This document shows positions 6,375-11,226 of a stretch of DNA of 11,226 nucleotides, in pieces. A program made the position numbers and the translations under genes. The notes under the pieces are model-generated. The model did not search any database, was not told where the DNA came from, and was given only the letters and a program-made list of their open reading frames with translations. How positions within the stretch are numbered: position 1 is the stretch's first letter; each line of letters opens with the position of its first letter. The DNA comes from Pseudomonadota bacterium (GTDB lineage Bacteria > Pseudomonadota > Alphaproteobacteria > Azospirillales > Azospirillaceae): assembly GCA_023416195.1 (NCBI GenBank), contig JAEZID010000341.1, positions 1 to 11,226 on the forward strand, written 5' to 3'.

Positions 6375-7475
6375 TCAGACGCCGAAGCCGGTGAAGTTCG
6401 CGGCGGTCAGATCGTCGGCGTTCACCCCCAGCAGGACCAGCGTGGAGGTGCCGGAGAACAGCACCGCGTCGCTGCCCACCTGCCGCACGGCGCCCAGAGC
6501 CTCCTCCGCGCTGGCGAAGCCGGTGACCTCGACCCGGTCGTCGGCGATGCCGAAGTCCGTGACGGTCTGGTTGCCGGCGGCGTCGAACACGAAGACATCG
6601 GCGCCGGCCCCGCCGATCAGGACGTTGTTGCCGCCCTTGCCGTCCAGACGGTCGTCGCCGGCCCCGCCCGCCAGGATGTTGTCCAGCGCGTTGCCGGTGC
6701 CGATGAAGTCGCCGTCGCCGATGTAGGTCAGATTCTCGACGTGGGTGCCCAGCGTGTAGTCGGACAGGGTGGTGCGGACCTCGTCGGTGCCCTGGCCGGC
6801 GTCTTCCCAGACCTGATCCCAATTGTTGTCCACATAGTAGACGTCGTCGCCGACGCCGCCCCACATGGTGTCGCTGAAGGCGCCGCCGTCCAGCGTGTCG
6901 TTGCCCGCCCCGCCCTTCAAGAGATTCGAGATGCCGTTGCCGGTGCCGGTGAAGTCGCCGGTCCCGATGAAGATCACGTTCTCCACGTTGGAGGGCAGCG
7001 TGTAGCTGTTGAGCGTCGTGAACACCTCGTCGATGCCGGGAACCGCGTCCTCCCACACCTGATCCCAGGCATTGTCCACGTAATAATCGTCGTCGCCGGC
7101 GCCGCCCGCCATGGTGTCGTTGAAGAAACCGCCGTCCAGCGTGTCGGCCCCGTCGCCGCCCTTCAGGAAGTTGGAGATGGCGTTGCCGGTCCCGATAAAG
7201 TTGCCGGTGCCGGTGAAGATCACGTTCTCGACGTTGGCCGACAGCGTGTACTGGTTCAGCGCGGTGAACACCTCGTCGATGCCGGGAACCGCGTCTTCCA
7301 CGATCACGTCGGCAAGCGTGTCCACGTAATAATCGTCGTCGCCCAGCCCGCCGACCAGCGTGTCCGCGCCGAGACCGCCGTCCAGCGTGTCGGCGCCGTC
7401 GAAGCCGTAAAGTTCGTCAGGGTCCGCCGTGCCGACGAGCCAGTTGGCGAACGCGTTTCCATTGATGATAGCCAA
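6375..7475 (-). CDS. RTX-type calcium-binding repeat protein, probably secreted by a type I system
   Basis: Predicted 366-residue acidic protein made almost wholly of glycine/aspartate-rich RTX-like sequence. After a short N-cap with GGxGxD-type turns (to about 45), three consecutive 82-residue units occur at 46-127, 128-209 and 210-291. Each has the pattern YYVD, then D-V-ED, then G-DEV, then YTL-NVEN, then GTGN, then GGxGxDTLDGG. Such turns bind Ca2+ and fold into parallel beta-rolls. The C-terminal 75 residues (with VFVFDAAGNQTVTDF and a final LTAANFTGFGV) resemble the uncleaved C-terminal signals of type I substrates; no Sec signal peptide is seen. The start is a TTG at 7473-7475 with GGAGGA 5 bases upstream. 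No catalytic domain is recognisable, so the role (adhesin, matrix or surface-layer protein) is open. No ABC/membrane-fusion exporter genes are adjacent. It is a single gene with its own leader region. Confidence 0.88.
   Translation of the reverse strand: MAIINGNAFANWLVGTADPDELYGFDGADTLDGGLGADTLVGGLGDDDYYVDTLADVIVEDAVPGIDEVFTALNQYTLSANVENVIFTGTGNFIGTGNAISNFLKGGDGADTLDGGFFNDTMAGGAGDDDYYVDNAWDQVWEDAVPGIDEVFTTLNSYTLPSNVENVIFIGTGDFTGTGNGISNLLKGGAGNDTLDGGAFSDTMWGGVGDDVYYVDNNWDQVWEDAGQGTDEVRTTLSDYTLGTHVENLTYIGDGDFIGTGNALDNILAGGAGDDRLDGKGGNNVLIGGAGADVFVFDAAGNQTVTDFGIADDRVEVTGFASAEEALGAVRQVGSDAVLFSGTSTLVLLGVNADDLTAANFTGFGV
6603..7340 (-). repeat. Three tandem 246-bp repeats inside the RTX-repeat gene
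   Basis: The units are 7340-7095, 7094-6849 and 6848-6603, with no length change between them. The first two are closest: a 32-bp block (7264-7295 and 7018-7049) is identical at exactly 246 bp spacing. The third has diverged more. This points to internal duplication, with later copying or homogenisation of the first two units. Confidence 0.85.
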
Positions 7476-7480
7476 GACCG

Positions 7481-7486
7481 TCCTCC
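7481..7486 (-). promoter_or_regulatory. Ribosome binding site supporting the TTG start of the RTX-repeat gene
   Basis: GGAGGA on the minus strand lies 5 bases before TTG at 7473-7475. No ATG or GTG in that frame is better placed, so the rare TTG is the likely start and may lower expression. Confidence 0.7.
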
Positions 7487-7533
7487 ATCCCCATTTTCAG
7501 CCGCCCCGTTCAGCACGGGTAAGCGGCATCTCT

Positions 7534-7556
7534 TCGTTCCAAGACAATCGGAACGA
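7534..7556 (-). promoter_or_regulatory. Dyad in the leader of the RTX-repeat gene, candidate operator
   Basis: Arms TCGTTCC and GGAACGA (7 bp, perfect) are separated by 9 bases, about 60 bases before the TTG start. The spacing suits a dimeric regulator or a small RNA hairpin. No regulator family is recognised. Confidence 0.35.
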
Positions 7557-7607
7557 GCGTCATGGCGCCAGAGATAAGCGGAGGCGGTCAACAACATTGT
7601 TGCGCCA

Positions 7608-7626
7608 ATCCTGTAATATTCAGGAT
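7608..7626 (-). promoter_or_regulatory. AT-centred dyad upstream of the RTX-repeat gene
   Basis: Arms ATCCTG and CAGGAT (6 bp, perfect) flank TAATATT in the most AT-rich part of the 286-base gap between the RTX gene and maeB. On the minus strand AATATT could act as a -10 with a poor -35 (TTTCGC) 17 bases before it, so the dyad would overlap the promoter. The assignment is tentative. Confidence 0.35.
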
Positions 7627-7720
7627 CGGGTGTCGTTGCGAAATTGAAATGATGGGAAATCTTTAGGAGCTTTGCTCGCCCGCTGCATACGCTTGCATTC
7701 GCTCGTTACTGGGGGAACGC

Positions 7721-7750
7721 CCCCTTCCCCGCAGCGGTACGGGGAAGGGG
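7721..7750 (-). terminator. Strong hairpin downstream of maeB, probable terminator
   Basis: Perfect 10-bp arms CCCCTTCCCC and GGGGAAGGGG surround a 10-base loop, 11 bases after the maeB stop; the loop can close two more pairs. There is no T run. The right side of a second small hairpin (GGGGG AACG CCCCC on the plus strand, 7711-7724) shares four bases with an arm, so the two structures exclude each other. The form also resembles dispersed palindromic (REP-like) elements common in high-GC genomes; a genome search would tell. Confidence 0.6.
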
Positions 7751-7761
7751 ACATGTTCTTC

Positions 7762-10032
<2,271 letters not shown>

Positions 10033-10157
10033 GGGAGTTCGCATCCTGAGGAGAGCTGATGCGCCGGTCTTTTTCTGAAGGGGTGCCGGCGGCAGGGCGG
10101 CGATGTTAGCCCGCTCCGCCGCTCCCCGCCAGCCCGCGATGACGCTTTGGAGACGGA

Positions 10158-10191
10158 ATCGTGCGATTTCTTCATCAAGCACGATATATTA
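10158..10191 (-). promoter_or_regulatory. Probable maeB promoter region with a dyad
   Basis: This lies in the 261-base gap upstream of maeB, whose most AT-rich part spans about 10180-10215. On the minus strand TAATAT (10191-10186) is a good -10 candidate; no convincing -35 stands 17 bases before it. Just downstream are perfect 7-bp arms ATCGTGC (10158-10164) and GCACGAT (10179-10185) separated by 14 bases. A repressor bound there would cover the start of transcription. The regulator is unknown. Confidence 0.4.
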
Positions 10192-10260
10192 GACTACAAA
10201 ACATATCATATTCGGACCGCATCTGACCTGCGTCCCCCGCATGACGGGTCGGTAAGGGGC

Positions 10261-10282
10261 GGGCCGAGCACTCGCCCGGCCC
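10261..10282 (-). terminator. Hairpin after the creatininase-family gene, possible terminator
   Basis: GGGCCG and CGGCCC arms extend inward by GC/GC past one mismatch to a 4-base loop. On the minus strand it begins 11 bases after the TAA stop and is followed by GCCCCTTACC, with only two T in a row. It is a likely 3' end structure, but its strength is uncertain. Confidence 0.45.
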
Positions 10283-10293
10283 AACCGGCGTCG

Positions 10294-11040
10294 TTACGCC
10301 TCGTCCATGAAGATCCTGTACTGGCGGGCGATGGCGCCGACCGCGACCTCGGTCAGGCGCTGGCCGTGCTCCGGGCTGGCGAGGCCGGGGGCGGAGCCGA
10401 TTCGGCCGTCCGGGTAGCGGCTGCGGAAGTTCCGCGCGTCGTAGAAGCCGCCGGCCGGGGCGGTTTCCGGATCCATGGCGGCGGTCTTGATCGCCTCCGG
10501 GTAGGCGTACTGGGTCACCGACACCTCGCTGGGCGTGGCGTGGGAGCCTTCCCTGGCCCCGTACAGCTCCTTGGACAGGCGGCCGACCTCGGCGTTCTCC
10601 CACCAGTTCACCAGCGTGCAGCGCAGGTCGGGGGCGTCCTTGCCCTTCAGCGCGCGCTGTTCGGCGTAGATCTCGTAGAAGGCGGCGCGGACGGTCGGGA
10701 TGTTGCCGCCGTGGCCGTTGATGAAGAAAAAGCGCTCGAACCCATGCTCGGCCAGCGACGACACGTAGTCGCGCAGCAGCGCCAGCAGGGTGGAGGGCTT
10801 CAGCGTCATGGAGCCGGGGAACTCCATGTGGTGCACGGCCATGCCCACGGGGATGGTCGGGCCGACCATGGCGCCGGTCGCCTCGCCCACCCGGCGCGCG
10901 ATGAACTCCGCGCAGATGGCGTCGGTGCCGATCAGCCCGTTCTGCCCGTGCTGCTCGGTGGAGCCGATGGGCATGATGATGCCCTTGGACGTCTTCAGAT
11001 AGGCCTCGGCCTCGGCCCAGGTGCTGAGAAGAAGCTGCAC
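10294..11040 (-). CDS. Creatininase-family metal-dependent amidohydrolase
   Basis: Predicted 248-residue cytoplasmic enzyme of the creatininase fold, which uses two divalent metals to hydrolyse cyclic or linear amides. Visible ligand motifs are PIGSTEQHG (24-32; Glu29, His31), GTDAICA (38-44; Asp40), NGHGGN (108-113; His110) and EGSHATPSE (164-172; Glu164, His167). HMEFPGSMTL (71-80) is another family hallmark. The last motif differs from the HAGExETS form of many members, so this belongs to a side branch. The family includes creatininase, enzymes of riboflavin/F420 synthesis and MftE, and nothing nearby picks one of these, so no symbol is given. The start is GTG (11038-11040) with GAGGG about 9 bases upstream; the length fits the family. 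On the minus strand TAAACT (about 11083-11078) is a possible -10. It stands alone, with hairpin-bounded maeB downstream and a non-coding stretch upstream. Confidence 0.9.
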   Translation of the reverse strand: MQLLLSTWAEAEAYLKTSKGIIMPIGSTEQHGQNGLIGTDAICAEFIARRVGEATGAMVGPTIPVGMAVHHMEFPGSMTLKPSTLLALLRDYVSSLAEHGFERFFFINGHGGNIPTVRAAFYEIYAEQRALKGKDAPDLRCTLVNWWENAEVGRLSKELYGAREGSHATPSEVSVTQYAYPEAIKTAAMDPETAPAGGFYDARNFRSRYPDGRIGSAPGLASPEHGQRLTEVAVGAIARQYRIFMDEA

Positions 11041-11154
11041 GGTCCCTGTCCCTCTTGTTTGGTGTGCGGAAGAGAGTTTAGGGCAGATCGCCCCGGTTCC
11101 GACACGCGTTCAACGGGACGCTCCCCGCGGTTTTTCGATGGTTCGCCAGTGCCG

Positions 11155-11184
11155 CTGGCATATCCTCCGGCCATCGCCTACAGT
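11155..11184 (+). promoter_or_regulatory. Weak candidate sigma-70 promoter pointing right, off the window
   Basis: CTGGCA (11155-11160) and TACAGT (11179-11184) are 18 bases apart, each matching 4 of 6 consensus positions. An ATG at 11216-11218 follows about 30 bases later and is open for the remaining bases of the window. This could be a gene divergent from the creatininase-family gene, but no ribosome site is clear and too little is visible to call it. Confidence 0.22.
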
Positions 11185-11226
11185 CGCGTGCATTTCGAAT
11201 CGGGCGGCGTTCGGCATGGTTGCGCG

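Noticed and set aside
6603..7340. Regular repeats that might suggest a CRISPR array or satellite DNA
   Set aside because: The 246-bp units are coding, keep frame and encode RTX-type motifs. There are no short identical repeats with unique spacers.
7685..7704. Tandem 10-mers GCATACGCTT and GCATTCGCTC between the RTX gene and maeB
   Set aside because: They match at only 8 of 10 positions, with two copies and no link to a promoter or gene start; this may be chance.
10033..10182. A 50-residue N-terminal extension of MaeB from a GTG at 10182
   Set aside because: The extension is not part of the family N-terminus, it runs over the AT-rich promoter-like region and the dyad, and it has no ribosome site.
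11216..11226. Possible start of a plus-strand gene at the right edge
   Set aside because: Only an ATG and less than four codons are visible and no ribosome site is clear, so it is not listed as a gene.

Overview
This is a high-GC stretch in which every well-supported gene lies on the minus strand. It looks like chromosomal DNA from an alphaproteobacterium, most likely a Rhodospirillales relative such as Azospirillum. The reasons are the phoR-pstS-pstC-pstA-pstB order, the long PstA and PstC with extra N-terminal domains, and a malic enzyme fused to a phosphotransacetylase-like domain. The genus is an inference from gene content, not from a marker gene.

Reading in the direction of transcription (right to left): a creatininase-family metalloamidohydrolase (10294-11040); a MaeB-type malic enzyme (7762-10032) with an AT-rich promoter region upstream and a strong hairpin just after its stop; a small RTX-type calcium-binding protein with three 82-residue repeats (6375-7475); the phosphate-sensing histidine kinase PhoR (4706-6217); and the high-affinity phosphate transporter pstSCAB (4527 down to the left edge, with the end of pstB cut off).

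The left half forms one functional unit. PhoR senses phosphate status and would phosphorylate PhoB, whose gene is not in the window. A three-unit Pho box (4647-4679) sits between phoR and pstS and should switch on the transporter when phosphate is short. PstS binds phosphate in the periplasm, PstC and PstA form the channel, and PstB supplies ATP hydrolysis. A hairpin between pstS and pstC probably lets pstS be expressed above the membrane genes. pstC and pstA overlap by 8 bases and pstA and pstB are 4 bases apart, so they are probably translated together.

The right half holds independent single genes separated by 157-286 bases, each with its own dyads or hairpins. I see no clear new multi-gene system. 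The most interesting small signals are a tandem 12-bp repeat with a possible coupled leader peptide in front of phoR, the pstS-pstC hairpin, the triple Pho box, and the RTX gene with no secretion genes beside it. No tRNA, rRNA, CRISPR array, insertion sequence or attachment site was seen.
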